64,000 bases of DNA from Bradyrhizobium huanghuaihaiense (GCF_007830635.1 NZ_VLLA01000017.1:62001-126000), one strand, 5' to 3'. Shown: positions 1 through 9,704, counted from the stretch's first letter. Notes: generated from the letters alone by a model not told the origin. Made by a program: numbers and translations.

Positions 1-2544
1 CTCGAGTGTGATGATCCGGTTCGCATTGCGCACGGTCGAGAGCCGATGAGCGATGACGAACACAGTCCGGCCCGCGGCAATCCGTTTCATGTTCTGCTGG
101 ATGGCCCTCTCGCTTTCATAATCAAGTGCACTGGTCGCCTCGTCGAAGATAAGAATGCGCGGGTTGGTAATGAGTGCGCGAGCGATCGCAACACGCTGGC
201 GCTGCCCGCCGGATAAAGTGCTGCCGCGTTCGCCCACGACGGTGTCGTAGCCCTCCGGCAGCTCCAGGATGAAGTCGTGAGCGCCGGCGAGTGAGGCCGC
301 CTCGATGACGCGCTCCATGGGCATGGACGGGTCGGCGAGCGCGATGTTCTCGCGAATCGAGCGATTGAAGAGCACGTTCTCCTGCAACACCACGCCGATC
401 TGGCGCCGAAGCCAGGTCAGGTCGGCGGTCGCGAGATCAACGCCATCGACCAGCACGCGTCCGCTCTCCGGCACGTAGAAGCGCTGGATCAGCTTGCCGA
501 TGGTGCTCTTGCCCGAGCCCGAAGAGCCGACAATACCGATGACCTGGCCGGGCTCGACGCCGAAGGACACATCGTGCAGCACCTCGGGGCCGTCGGCGCG
601 GTAGCGGAAGGTCGCGTGCTCGAACACAACCTTGCCGCGGATCGGCGGCAGCGCGGCGCGAGCCGAACTGAAGCTTGGCTCGGGAATGGTGTTGAGAATG
701 TCGCCGAGACGATCGACCGACAGACGGGCCTGATGGAACTCCTGCCATATCTGCGCGAGCCGAAGCACCGGCATGCTCACCCGCCCCGCCAGCATGTTGA
801 ACGCGACCAGCTCGCCGACGCTCAGATCGCCGCCGATGACGAGCCTGGCGCCGAAGTAGAGCGTTGCGGCCGTGACCAGCTTGTTGATCATCTGGACGGC
901 CTGGCTTGCCGTGTTGTTCAGGCTGAGCACGCGGAAGCTCGCGCCGACATAGCCGGCAAGTTGCTCCTCCCAGCGGCGCTGCATCTGCGGCTCGACCGCC
1001 ATCGCCTTCAGTGTCTCGACGCCCGTGACGCTCTCGACCAGGAAGGCTTGGTTCTCCGATCCACGATTGAACTTCTCATCGAGGCGCCGGCGAAACAGCG
1101 GCGCGGCGCCGGCGGAGATCCCGATGTAGAACGGGAATGAAGCCAGAACGATCAGCGTCAGCGGTGTCGAGTAGTAGAACATCACCGCAAGGAAGACGAC
1201 GGTGAACAGGAGATCGACGACAAGCGTGAGCGCCGAGCTCGTCAGGAACTGACGGATGTTCTCGAGCTCACGAACGCGGGCAACCGAGTCGCCAACGCGG
1301 CGCGTTTGAAAATAGGCGATCGGCAGCGCCATCAGATGACGGAACAGCCGCGCGCCGAGCTCGACGTCGATACGGTTCGTCGTGTGCGCGAACAGATAGA
1401 CGCGCAACGTGCCGAGGACGGTCTCGAACAAGGTCAACGCGACGAGGCCTGCAACCAGCACATCGAGCGTGCTGATGCTTCGATGCACCAGAACCTTGTC
1501 GATGACGACCTGGAAGAACAGCGGGGCAACGAGCGCAAAGACCTGAAGGAAGAACGAGGCGATCAGCACTTCGCCGAGAAGGCCGCGATACTTGTGAACC
1601 GCGCCGAGGAACCAGCCGATATCGAATCGTCTGGAGAGATCCGTCAGAGCTGCACGTCGGGTCATCAGGATGATGTCACCGTCCCAGATCGCCTCGAGCT
1701 CGGCCTGGGTCATCGATTCAGGTCGGGAGGATAATGGACGCTGAACGAGGAGCGTGTCGTCGACGACCTTGCCCAGGATCAGGAAGCTGCCATCGCGCAG
1801 CGCGGCGATCGCCGGCAACGGCGTGACGGCAAGCCTGTTCCAGTTCGACCGTTGCGCACGGGCCTTGAGGCCGAATTCCCTGGTGCAACGCAGGATTTCG
1901 GTCACACCGACGCGCGAGGTGCCCATGCGATGGCGAATTTGCTCCGGGTCGGCGGCAACGCCATGGCAACGCAGCAATATCGCCATTGCGATAAGTCCCG
2001 ACTCATCGCCGTCCACAGGCTCAGGACCGGGCTTCTGAACGCGCGTATCGCGACGAACGAAGGGATATGCCCGCATCAGGGCGTCTCCGGCGCGGACAGC
2101 CACGTCGCGCGCGTGCGCGATCACACCGGCAAACGCCTGATGCGCCCGGTCGGCGAGGCTTTGAGATCCGCTCAGGATCAGTCGGCCGTCCCAGATCTCC
2201 TCGAATTCGGCGCGCGGCATCAACTTCGGCTGGGTCGCGGTCGGATGCAGAACAAGCGCGGCGTCTTCCTCGACCTTCCCGAGCAGCAGGAAGCCGCCAT
2301 CACGCAGCCCTGCGATTCCGGGGAGGCTGATGCCTGCGAGTTGTTTCCAATGTGTCGTGCGCGAAGCGACCTTCAGTCCGAAATCGCGGGCGCAGCGAAG
2401 CATCGCACGGATGCCGATTGCGCTGTCTCCGCAACTGTCGCGGAGCTGGTCGGGCTCGGCGTTTACGCCATGAAGGCGCAGAAACAGAGACAGGGTTCGA
2501 AGCCCGAGGTCTCCGGCATGGGCATTTCCATTCTGGATCGCCAT
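1..2544 (-). CDS. Type I secretion ABC exporter with two C39-like domains (C-terminus cut by window edge)
   Basis: Inner-membrane ABC exporter (permease plus ATPase) of a type I secretion system. I read 848 codons from the ATG at 2544; the frame is open to base 1 and ends just after the H-loop, so only a short C-terminus is missing. Two peptidase-C39-like domains stand in tandem (about residues 5-130 and 180-305), each ending in a similar IWDGxxIL segment. Both lack the catalytic Cys: the DCG motif is DLG in copy 1 and DESG in copy 2, as in the non-peptidase CLD of HlyB-type exporters. A six-helix transmembrane region (about 310-610) and an ATPase domain follow, with Walker A GSSGSGKST near 673, signature LSGGQRQR near 775, Walker B ILIFDEATSALD near 800 and H-loop AHRLST near 833. 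It lies downstream of its probable cargo gene. An HlyD-type adaptor is not in the window. Confidence 0.92.
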   Translation of the reverse strand, partial: MAIQNGNAHAGDLGLRTLSLFLRLHGVNAEPDQLRDSCGDSAIGIRAMLRCARDFGLKVASRTTHWKQLAGISLPGIAGLRDGGFLLLGKVEEDAALVLHPTATQPKLMPRAEFEEIWDGRLILSGSQSLADRAHQAFAGVIAHARDVAVRAGDALMRAYPFVRRDTRVQKPGPEPVDGDESGLIAMAILLRCHGVAADPEQIRHRMGTSRVGVTEILRCTREFGLKARAQRSNWNRLAVTPLPAIAALRDGSFLILGKVVDDTLLVQRPLSSRPESMTQAELEAIWDGDIILMTRRAALTDLSRRFDIGWFLGAVHKYRGLLGEVLIASFFLQVFALVAPLFFQVVIDKVLVHRSISTLDVLVAGLVALTLFETVLGTLRVYLFAHTTNRIDVELGARLFRHLMALPIAYFQTRRVGDSVARVRELENIRQFLTSSALTLVVDLLFTVVFLAVMFYYSTPLTLIVLASFPFYIGISAGAAPLFRRRLDEKFNRGSENQAFLVESVTGVETLKAMAVEPQMQRRWEEQLAGYVGASFRVLSLNNTASQAVQMINKLVTAATLYFGARLVIGGDLSVGELVAFNMLAGRVSMPVLRLAQIWQEFHQARLSVDRLGDILNTIPEPSFSSARAALPPIRGKVVFEHATFRYRADGPEVLHDVSFGVEPGQVIGIVGSSGSGKSTIGKLIQRFYVPESGRVLVDGVDLATADLTWLRRQIGVVLQENVLFNRSIRENIALADPSMPMERVIEAASLAGAHDFILELPEGYDTVVGERGSTLSGGQRQRVAIARALITNPRILIFDEATSALDYESERAIQQNMKRIAAGRTVFVIAHRLSTVRNANRIITLE

Positions 2545-2616
2545 TTAATACTCAACCCTTCGCGGCTACCGGCCGCGTATGATGTTCCTTCTCATGCATT
2601 CCAAAACATTGCGGGT

Positions 2617-2647
2617 GCCGCACCCAGGCGCGGAGCCTGGGTGCGGC
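2617..2647 (-). terminator. 13-bp perfect hairpin between cargo and exporter genes
   Basis: An inverted repeat with 13-bp perfect arms (2617-2629 and 2635-2647) and a 5-nt loop begins 6 bp after the stop codon of the secreted-protein gene and 73 bp before the exporter start. There is no immediate T-run on the minus strand; a short TTTT comes about 10 nt further on. It probably acts as an attenuator or mRNA 3'-end stabiliser that keeps cargo expression above exporter expression, as known between hlyA and hlyB; that role is inferred. Confidence 0.7.
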
Positions 2648-2653
2648 TTGGCC

Positions 2654-4705
2654 TTAGTGTTGCGGTCTGGCCAGCAACGCGTCGTGCCCCCAACCGGTCG
2701 CTTGCGACACAGCCGCCACGATCTGACCGGGATCCACCCGGCCGGTGTGAGCGGCCAGATACTGGTTCAGGAGCGCAAAGCTCTGGCTTGCCAGCGACGC
2801 CATCGTGCTCCCGGTGGCAGACGGATGATCCGCCGCCATGACCGGATGGGCAGCGGTCGTTGCCAGGCTGCTGCCGGCCGGATCAAAGTGCTGCTGGAGC
2901 AGCGCAAAGGCCCGGCTTGCCAGGAAGCCCGTGTTTGCAGCCGCCGCCGGCTGATGATCCGTGGGCTCGATCGTCTGCGAGGTCGTCGGGGTCACGGCCG
3001 TCGTGGCGGCAACGGGCTGCTGATCCGTCACTGCGTGATGGCCGTGCGACGACGTCGTTGTAGTCGCGTCCCTCGCAGGTCGGGGGTCCGTCACAGTGAT
3101 GGTCTTTGGCGCAGCGGTCGCAACGGCACCGGTTGACGGATCCGTCGCGCTTGCCGTCAGCGTAAGTTCCGCAACCGGATGGCCGCCGCCCCTGTAGGTG
3201 GACGTCAGAGTCAGCCCGCTGTTGACCTGCGCGGCCGTCAACGTGATGTCTCTTCCGCGGAACGTTTGACCGTCGAGCGCGTCAGTGATCGATTCATATT
3301 TCGGCAACCCCGTGATGTGCAAGGCCACGCGGTCGTTGGAATCGGTCGTTGTCACCTTCGTCCCGAGATCGACCGTACCGCCTCGACCCGCCACCCAGAG
3401 CGAGTCATCCGCAATGGTGAGGACAGGCGAAATCACGGAGGGAGTCGACGGCGGCGTGGGCGTCGTTGGCGTGGTGGGTGTGGTCGGCGTCGTAGGCGTC
3501 GTGTCGATCTGCAAACCGGTGAACGTCTTCACCGCGCCCGAGAGGTTGGCCGCAAGGCCGCCCGTATCCTTGATGCTCGCGCCACTCGGAATGTTGACCC
3601 CGGTGATGGCGAGCGCCGAAGTCGTAGTGTCGGTCGACGCGACGGTCGTCTTGAACGTGAGTGAGTTCGTCCCCGAGCCGCCGACATAGGTGGCCTTGGC
3701 GCCATCATTGAGCGACAGCGTCGGGGTACCGGTGACGGTCACGGCCTCGCTGAAGCCGAGTGTCATTGTGACGGTATCGCCGACATGCTCGACTCCCGTC
3801 CCCGGTGAAGCGGAGGCCTGCGTCACCGTCGGCGCAACGTTGACGGGGGCGGTCGGCGTCGTCGGCGTGGTTGGCTGCGTCGGGTTGGCGGTGCCCCCGC
3901 TCACCGCCTTGAGCATCGGAAGCATCGTATTCATGTCCCGACGGAGGGCGTCCATTGTCGCCGCATCATAGGCGTTCGCCTGGGTGCGAATGGCGGTCTG
4001 GGTGCCTCCGTCGTCGATGACGTAGGCGCCGTATTGCTGGAGCGCGCGGAACACCTCCTGGCCGAGCGTCGAAAGGCCGGATGGCATCGACGTCCCGGGC
4101 GCAATGGCCAGAAGCTGCCCTTCCTGCATTATGCCGCTGGAACTGCGGCCGTCGGTGGCAATGGCGGGGGAAACATAGCCTGGCTTCAAGAGCGAGGCCT
4201 CGACGGCAAGCTGCAGGGCATGATTGATCGTGCCCGTGTCCGTCTGTGCCTGGACCAGGAGCCCTCCGAGCTCGCTCGAGCCGGCCGCAGTGATGCCTGC
4301 GCCCTTCCCGGAGCCGCCCCAACCGGTGCCCGTGACCACGTTCGCCTCGCCATACGCCACGGCGGTCGCGGTCGTGGTGCTCGTGCGGTGGAATTGCCAG
4401 AAATTGTAGGCGATGTCGCCGTCGACGATGACGACCGGTCCGTCCGTGCCGATGCCGCCGGTCCCCCCGGCCGGAGCATGGACGCTGACGGTCCCGCCGG
4501 GCCATCCCCAGCTGGCGGGAACAGACACCTGCACGACTGGGTCCGACGACGAAGCGACGTAGACTGGCACGTTGCCCCAGCCCACGTCGTAGTTCCATCC
4601 GGTCGCGGTGGGCCAGTTGAGCGACGTATATGTTGCTCCGGTCGGAACCTGCTGGTTCCAAGCGGAGGTCGACGAAAACGGAGTCGATGACAAGTTGAAC
4701 GACAT
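2654..4705 (-). CDS. Secreted Ig-like domain protein, probable type I secretion cargo
   Basis: A 683-residue protein started at MSFNLSST (ATG 4705); an upstream in-frame start lies inside tandem repeats and is unlikely. The N-terminal part (about 1-275) is a Trp/Gly/Ser-rich domain of a kind I associate with bradyrhizobial surface proteins of unknown function. A Pro-Thr linker follows, then a beta-rich Ig-like domain (about 295-405) of the type found in bacterial adhesins, a second Pro-Thr linker, a further beta domain and a C-terminus with a repeated motif (ASRAFALLQQ and ASQSFALLNQ). There is no Sec signal peptide and there are no RTX nonapeptides. Absence of a Sec signal together with a downstream type I exporter suggests C-terminal-signal export. 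The Pro-Thr linkers show as short GC-rich DNA repeats around 3445-3505 and 3850-3890. Function beyond surface or extracellular location is unknown. Confidence 0.75.
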   Translation of the reverse strand: MSFNLSSTPFSSTSAWNQQVPTGATYTSLNWPTATGWNYDVGWGNVPVYVASSSDPVVQVSVPASWGWPGGTVSVHAPAGGTGGIGTDGPVVIVDGDIAYNFWQFHRTSTTTATAVAYGEANVVTGTGWGGSGKGAGITAAGSSELGGLLVQAQTDTGTINHALQLAVEASLLKPGYVSPAIATDGRSSSGIMQEGQLLAIAPGTSMPSGLSTLGQEVFRALQQYGAYVIDDGGTQTAIRTQANAYDAATMDALRRDMNTMLPMLKAVSGGTANPTQPTTPTTPTAPVNVAPTVTQASASPGTGVEHVGDTVTMTLGFSEAVTVTGTPTLSLNDGAKATYVGGSGTNSLTFKTTVASTDTTTSALAITGVNIPSGASIKDTGGLAANLSGAVKTFTGLQIDTTPTTPTTPTTPTTPTPPSTPSVISPVLTIADDSLWVAGRGGTVDLGTKVTTTDSNDRVALHITGLPKYESITDALDGQTFRGRDITLTAAQVNSGLTLTSTYRGGGHPVAELTLTASATDPSTGAVATAAPKTITVTDPRPARDATTTTSSHGHHAVTDQQPVAATTAVTPTTSQTIEPTDHQPAAAANTGFLASRAFALLQQHFDPAGSSLATTAAHPVMAADHPSATGSTMASLASQSFALLNQYLAAHTGRVDPGQIVAAVSQATGWGHDALLARPQH

Positions 4706-4805
4706 GCGTACCTTTCGTTCTGCGTGAGTCTTTGACGTTGACAAGGGAATTCCACTGCCGCGCATCACGAAGGCGCGCGACATACCACGTGCTCGCAACC
4801 TCAGG

Positions 4806-4894
4806 CCGCGAGCGGATTCCAACGCATCACAGTCTCGGACCGCGAGCGGATTCCAACGCATCGCGGTCTCGGACCGCGAGCGGACTCCAAAGCA
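4806..4894. repeat. 34-bp tandem repeat, 2.6 copies
   Basis: Units starting CCGCGAGCGG recur at 4806, 4840 and 4874 with an exact 34-bp period; the third is partial. They lie about 100 bp upstream of the secreted-protein start, in its probable leader or promoter region. Confidence 0.85.
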
Positions 4895-5860
4895 GTGGGA
4901 TTTTTGAAGGTGCCCCCCGACTGCTGGGTTGGTTGGTTAATGAGCAAAAATGGCGAAAAAACTTTCAAAGTGTGATTCATACTCAAGTATGTAGCGCCCG
5001 GAAAACTACGCGCCTCTATCGCGCAACGTATTGAATTGGTTGGTTCAAGACACGCGCACCCGATTTTTCTGTCAGCTTGTATCGCGTCGGAGAGTACAGC
5101 TTGGTCCGATGCCAGCGCGGAACCTCGCGTAGGCGAGCACATCAGTCGCAGCTTCCTGGGCGAACGGTGGCGATGGAAGCGGAGACGACGCGCCGTGTGC
5201 TCTTGCCCGCATGCGCCAGCACGTTTGCCCGCATACGCCAGCATGTTGCGCATGAAGTGCAGGTGGCAATGCTGCGCCTACAAGCATGCAATGTGGCGTC
5301 GTTTGTCGATCTGTTTGGAGCAAGGGGCAAGTCCACCGATCGGCGGCATGGCGGAGTCATCTTGCGACCGAACAGATTGCCGCTCCAGGGTGACCCGTAA
5401 GGATTATTGCGAAGGCTGACCTCAAGTACGATCTGGAAGTTGAGCGCGTTGCCGGTGACCTGCGCCCAGCAATCGGAAGAGAAGCGAACCCGGTGACCTA
5501 CCAAGTCGTGCGGCACGCGGCGGCGGACCCGCCCATCGGCATCGGTCCACCAGGATGCAGTCAGGTGACCTCGTCAACTTCATCGTGGGCTAGGAGAGCA
5601 GCCGTATCTCGCCTGTCCCACCGCGCGAGCCGATCGCCACGATCTCAGGCTAGGCGAAACGAGCGGCCACATCGAATGGAGGCGAGTGCGTTGACGAAGC
5701 TGATGCCTGACTTATGTGGCGATCCAGCGTCCACGCATGGAGCGTCTCAATGAGATTAGCGCAGCACAATGCGATTTACGATCGCATTAAAACACGCGGA
5801 CAAGAACTGAAGGAGGTGGACAAAATCCACGTCAGCGTTCCAGGCTAATTGCTTCCGCTC
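4895..5860. other. Gene-poor stretch between secretion locus and polysaccharide cluster
   Basis: Short open frames occur on both strands but none has a recognisable domain, a consistent start or a plausible composition. The segment at 4900-5040 is AT-rich compared with its surroundings and could hold the promoter for the minus-strand secretion genes. I see no intact transposase, no clear terminal inverted repeats and no RNA gene. Probably a decayed junction. Confidence 0.5.
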
Positions 5861-7123
5861 TCAGTGAGGATTCGCATCGGCTGGTGTCCCTGCACGTGCG
5901 CGCCTCGGCGCCAGCGTCGTATAGGCGGCGAGGAGGGAACGCTTTTCGAGCTCCCACTGAAATGCGCCGTAGGCACGCTCCCTGCCGTAATTCCGCATAC
6001 GCTCGCGCCCGGCCTCGTCCTCAAGCAGCGCCACGATTCCTTCGCCGAGCGCCCGCGGCGTCGGCTCCGCCACCACCAGGCCAGCGTCGCCTGCATCAAC
6101 CCTCGCCTGTGCCAAGTCGAACAGGACGAACGGTAGCCCGAGGGCCATGTATTCAAAGACCTTGATCATCGACATAACCACGTTGCAGGCATTGGGCGGA
6201 TCCGGAACGACGCCGATGTCGCAAGCCGCCAGCATGGCGGGAAGCGGATCGCCCGAAATGTACCCGGCAAATTCGATATTGTCGGTAATCCCGAGTTCGC
6301 TTGTGAGCGTCCTGAGCCGACCTGCCTCCGGCCCGTCGCCGATGATCAGGCAGGCGATATCCGTTCGATGCAGGCGCTTGACGATGTGTTCCATCGCCTT
6401 GACCAGGAGGTCTACACCGTCCTGCTCGGCCATCATTCCCACGTAGCCGACGAGATATCGACAGTCCCGCCTGACCGACAGTTCGGGCTTGACCCGGCTG
6501 AAGCGCCCAAGCTCGGGGACGCTTCTGACAATCCAGACCCTGTCTGGCGGCATCCCGCCTCGCTCCACGGCCTGCCGCTTCAGGGTAGGATTTGTCACGA
6601 GGCTCCCGTCAGCCGAGCGAAACGTCCAGCGTTCAAGCAGGAGCAGGAGACGATAAAGGAAATCCTGGCGGCCGAACTTGACCTCATAAAGTTCGGGCGC
6701 GGGATCATGCTGATCAAACAGAAATTTCTTGCCAAAGAAAACTTTGTAGAAAAGCGCAATCAAAAAGATCAAATCCGGTGGATTGCACGCATGAAGAATA
6801 TCGAATCCATGCCTGTACAACACCTTCAACGAGAGAACGAATTGCCAAAAAAGGGCGACGGTATATTCGAGAAGATAAGTCACGGCGCCCGAGCCTTCCA
6901 CACCCCGTGGATGGCGGTAGATATGCACACCGTCCATCTGCTCGTATCCCTTGTCATATCCCCTTCCTTTGGGACAAATGACCGAGACGGTGTAACCAGC
7001 CTGGTGCAGCGCTGTGGCCTGCGTCCAGACCCGGCGATCGGCCGGCACCGGCAGGTTCTCAACGATGATAAGGACCGCGCCGGTCGCATCACCTGCCGCG
7101 GATATGTTCGCTGAGAGAACCAT
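5861..7123 (-). CDS. Glycosyltransferase family 4-like
   Basis: A 420-residue cytoplasmic GT-B fold glycosyltransferase. I start it at MVLSANIS (7123) because a decayed copy of the same 5' end, matching from this Met, is found at 15945. The N-terminal half has the IVENLPVPADRRVWTQA acceptor-domain pattern of WbuB-like enzymes and a DILHACNPPD segment; the C-terminal half has the donor-binding GDGPEAGRL segment and the EYMALGLP region with a preceding Glu. It probably adds one sugar to the lipid-linked repeat unit. It is the last gene of the minus-strand arm, about 94 bp after the acyltransferase. The sugar and linkage cannot be told from sequence. Confidence 0.9.
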   Translation of the reverse strand: MVLSANISAAGDATGAVLIIVENLPVPADRRVWTQATALHQAGYTVSVICPKGRGYDKGYEQMDGVHIYRHPRGVEGSGAVTYLLEYTVALFWQFVLSLKVLYRHGFDILHACNPPDLIFLIALFYKVFFGKKFLFDQHDPAPELYEVKFGRQDFLYRLLLLLERWTFRSADGSLVTNPTLKRQAVERGGMPPDRVWIVRSVPELGRFSRVKPELSVRRDCRYLVGYVGMMAEQDGVDLLVKAMEHIVKRLHRTDIACLIIGDGPEAGRLRTLTSELGITDNIEFAGYISGDPLPAMLAACDIGVVPDPPNACNVVMSMIKVFEYMALGLPFVLFDLAQARVDAGDAGLVVAEPTPRALGEGIVALLEDEAGRERMRNYGRERAYGAFQWELEKRSLLAAYTTLAPRRARAGTPADANPH

Positions 7124-7216
7124 TGCGCCTACCTCGGTCAGAGGGAACACGGCAAGCTTTATGCGCGGACTGGGCAGCTTGAGGAACGAGAGGTCAAGCT
7201 GAAGCGGCGGCCGCGC

Positions 7217-7717
7217 TCAGCCCTGACAAGTCGCCGCTGCAGATGTTTCGCGGGAGCTTTCCTGGGTTGAGCACCGGGTTCCCCATGGGCCGGTTATAAT
7301 ATTCTTCTGAACGATTTTGGCCGGATTGCCCATTACGATGGATCCCGCTGGCACATTTTGCAAAACCACGCTGTTTGGTGACACAATGCAATTATTTCCG
7401 ATTTGAATTCCTGGCATTATTACTGAACCCGCTCCGATCAGGCAGTTGTCGCCAATAAAAACGTCCTTGTGCTTTGTGTTTATGAAATCATGAGCAAGTA
7501 TTGCAGATCGAAAAGCAACCGCAGTATTCTTACCAATGTGTATACCCGTAGGATTTGTCTTATCTAGTTTTGCGCTAAGCGAGATGCGCGTCCCCTTTTT
7601 TATATCCATTTTCCAAAAATAAACAAAATACAACCGCCTCAATTCATAATTGAGCAAAGCTAACTTAGATCTAACCCGCGAGATCATCGGCTTTGGCATA
7701 TTATCACTCCGAACCAT
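7217..7717 (-). CDS. Hexapeptide-repeat acyltransferase (WcaF/CysE-like)
   Basis: A 166-residue left-handed beta-helix acyltransferase. Isoleucine-rich hexapeptide repeats are clear at about residues 60-140 (IHIGKNTAV, VFIGDNCLIGAGSVI, IQIGNNCIVSPNSVV), followed by the usual GNPAKIV closing segment. These enzymes O- or N-acetylate sugars using acetyl-CoA. The gene is clearly more AT-rich than its neighbours and its codon use differs, which suggests recent transfer. It may decorate the polysaccharide made by this cluster; it might also stand in for the broken acetyltransferase at 12521-12668, but that is speculation. Confidence 0.88.
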   Translation of the reverse strand: MVRSDNMPKPMISRVRSKLALLNYELRRLYFVYFWKMDIKKGTRISLSAKLDKTNPTGIHIGKNTAVAFRSAILAHDFINTKHKDVFIGDNCLIGAGSVIMPGIQIGNNCIVSPNSVVLQNVPAGSIVMGNPAKIVQKNIITGPWGTRCSTQESSRETSAAATCQG

Positions 7718-7796
7718 ACTTACTGTCGCAATTGTCGCGCGCTCTCTAGGATATCCTATTATCTTTCAGATCGTGCCCGCCCGGCGACCCTCCAGC

Positions 7797-9704
7797 CTAA
7801 TGCACGGGATGTGGACATCGCGTCCGCCGTGTCAGACGGACGCTGCGGAGCCATTGCTCCAGCACGAGGATGCTAAATAGCATCTTGTGGTGGTCGGCCC
7901 GGCCTGCCTCATGGTCACGCAGCATGGATTGCACCGCAGCCGGCTCCAAGAACCGGTAGACCTGTGACTGCGGATCGGCCAAGTATTGTCGGATCCCTCC
8001 GTCGAGGGATTGTCGGAACCACCCATCGACCACATTCACCGCAAATCCGCGCTTCTTGCGATGGATGATTTCCGACGACAACAGCCGCTTGCACACTTCG
8101 CGATGAAGCCACTTGCGGATGCCATGACGCACCTTGAAGGACGCGCCCAATTGCTGGACGTGCTCGACCACTTCACGATCGAGAAAGGGTACGCGAACCT
8201 CGAGGGCGTGCGCCATGGACAGCTTGTCGCCATACATGAGCAACTCGTCCGGCAGCGACGAGCGCAGCTCGAGTAACTGAAAGGCGTTCAGGTCGTCCAG
8301 GTTTTCGAAGGCCGGCCGGTATTCCTCCCAGCAGCGGGCCGCCACGGCAGCTTCCCCGTCAGCGATCAGCTCGGGGCGAAAAAGCCCCTGCATCGCGTTG
8401 TCCGAAACCAGGGAGAATATCTGCTGGAAACGACGAAGCCGGTCGGGCTCGTGCAGCGAGTAAAGGCCACGCTTGATCGTATCGTTGCGCGGGAGGGCGC
8501 GCGCGAGTGCGGCACTGGGTGTCTGCAACCAGGCGGGCAGCGCGCGCCAGGCGGCGCCATAGTGCACGCCTAGGTGTCGGGTGTATCCGCCGAACAGCTC
8601 ATCCGGCCCTTGGCCGATGAGCGCCACCTTCACGTTTTCACGAGCCCGCTGGCAGACGAAGTACATGGGCACGATCGATGACGAGGCGACCGGTTCCTCG
8701 AGAACGTCCACGATGCGGGGCAGGACGTCTCCAAACGTTTCCCGGGTGAGGTGAACCGAATTGTGCTTGGCCCCGTAGGTCCGGGCCGTTTTGGCGGCAT
8801 CCTCGAGCTCATCATCGGCGAACGACGAACCATACCCGACGCTGAACGTGTGCCAGTCGCGGCCATAGGAGCTCATCAGCGCCAGCAGCAGGCCCGAATC
8901 CAGGCCGCCGCTGAGCAGCAGTCCGAGCGGAACGTCGCTGATGAGATGCCGCTTCATGGCCGCCCTGTACAGCTCGATCAATTTTTCCGCCGCCTCCTCC
9001 GGGCGGGGCTGCGGGGCGAATGGCTCCGGGACGAACTGGTAGTAGCGCGAGACGTGCACCTGGCCATTTTCGACGACGAGTTTTTCACCCGAGGCGAGCT
9101 TCTGGATGCCCTTGAACATCGTGCGCGGGGCCGGCGTATAGCGATAGCGCAGAAAAAGAGCGACGGCTTCGGGATCAACGCCCGGCGGCTCGCCTAGAGC
9201 AACACGGACCGGCCGAATCTCCGAACCAAAAGCGAGCGATCCGTTGCGGATTGCGTAGTAGACCGGCTTGATGCCCATCGGATCGCGCGCCAGCAGCAGC
9301 CGGCGCTCTCTCACGTCCCAGATAGCGAGGCCGAACATGCCGTTGAAGCGGTTCAGCACGGCGTCACCCCACTGCTTGTAGCCGTGCACGATCACCTCGG
9401 TGTCGCAGTTGGAACGAAACACGTGGCCGTGCCCCTGCAACTCCTGCCGGAGCTTCTGATAATTGTATATCTCTCCGTTGAAGGCCACCCACACCGTTTG
9501 GGCTTGGTCAGACATGGGTTGGTGGCCGGCGGGTGACAGATCGATGATCGCCAGTCGGCGGAAACCCAAGCCAAGATTCCCGTCCAAATGCTGACCGGCG
9601 TCGTCGGGGCCGCGGTGGATGATCGTGCCCATCATCGCTTCGATGGTGGAAGCACTGACGGGTGCACCGCTGCCGAAGTTAAACTGCCCGCAGATGCCGC
9701 ACAT
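7797..9704 (-). CDS. asnB: Asparagine synthase (glutamine-hydrolysing)-like amidotransferase
   Basis: A 635-residue class II glutamine amidotransferase of the AsnB family. The start is fixed by MCGICGQFN, which places the nucleophile Cys at position 2 after Met removal. The N-terminal glutaminase domain covers about 2-210; the synthetase domain carries the PP-loop LLSGGLDSG near 260 and the GQGPDELFGGY segment. The family makes Asn from Asp, but copies inside polysaccharide clusters are often proposed to amidate uronic acids or attached amino acids. Here it sits between a glycosyltransferase and an acyltransferase, and a second paralogue lies at 27248. The polysaccharide role is inferred from context. 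Confidence 0.93.
   Translation of the reverse strand: MCGICGQFNFGSGAPVSASTIEAMMGTIIHRGPDDAGQHLDGNLGLGFRRLAIIDLSPAGHQPMSDQAQTVWVAFNGEIYNYQKLRQELQGHGHVFRSNCDTEVIVHGYKQWGDAVLNRFNGMFGLAIWDVRERRLLLARDPMGIKPVYYAIRNGSLAFGSEIRPVRVALGEPPGVDPEAVALFLRYRYTPAPRTMFKGIQKLASGEKLVVENGQVHVSRYYQFVPEPFAPQPRPEEAAEKLIELYRAAMKRHLISDVPLGLLLSGGLDSGLLLALMSSYGRDWHTFSVGYGSSFADDELEDAAKTARTYGAKHNSVHLTRETFGDVLPRIVDVLEEPVASSSIVPMYFVCQRARENVKVALIGQGPDELFGGYTRHLGVHYGAAWRALPAWLQTPSAALARALPRNDTIKRGLYSLHEPDRLRRFQQIFSLVSDNAMQGLFRPELIADGEAAVAARCWEEYRPAFENLDDLNAFQLLELRSSLPDELLMYGDKLSMAHALEVRVPFLDREVVEHVQQLGASFKVRHGIRKWLHREVCKRLLSSEIIHRKKRGFAVNVVDGWFRQSLDGGIRQYLADPQSQVYRFLEPAAVQSMLRDHEAGRADHHKMLFSILVLEQWLRSVRLTRRTRCPHPVH

Noticed and set aside
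1852..2841. 329-codon plus-strand frame
   Set aside because: Antisense to the exporter's duplicated C39-like domains and running across the hairpin; no domain.
2654..4705. RTX calcium-binding repeats in the presumed exported protein
   Set aside because: I looked for GGxGxDxUx nonapeptides and found none; the Gly-rich parts are in the N-terminal domain and lack the pattern.
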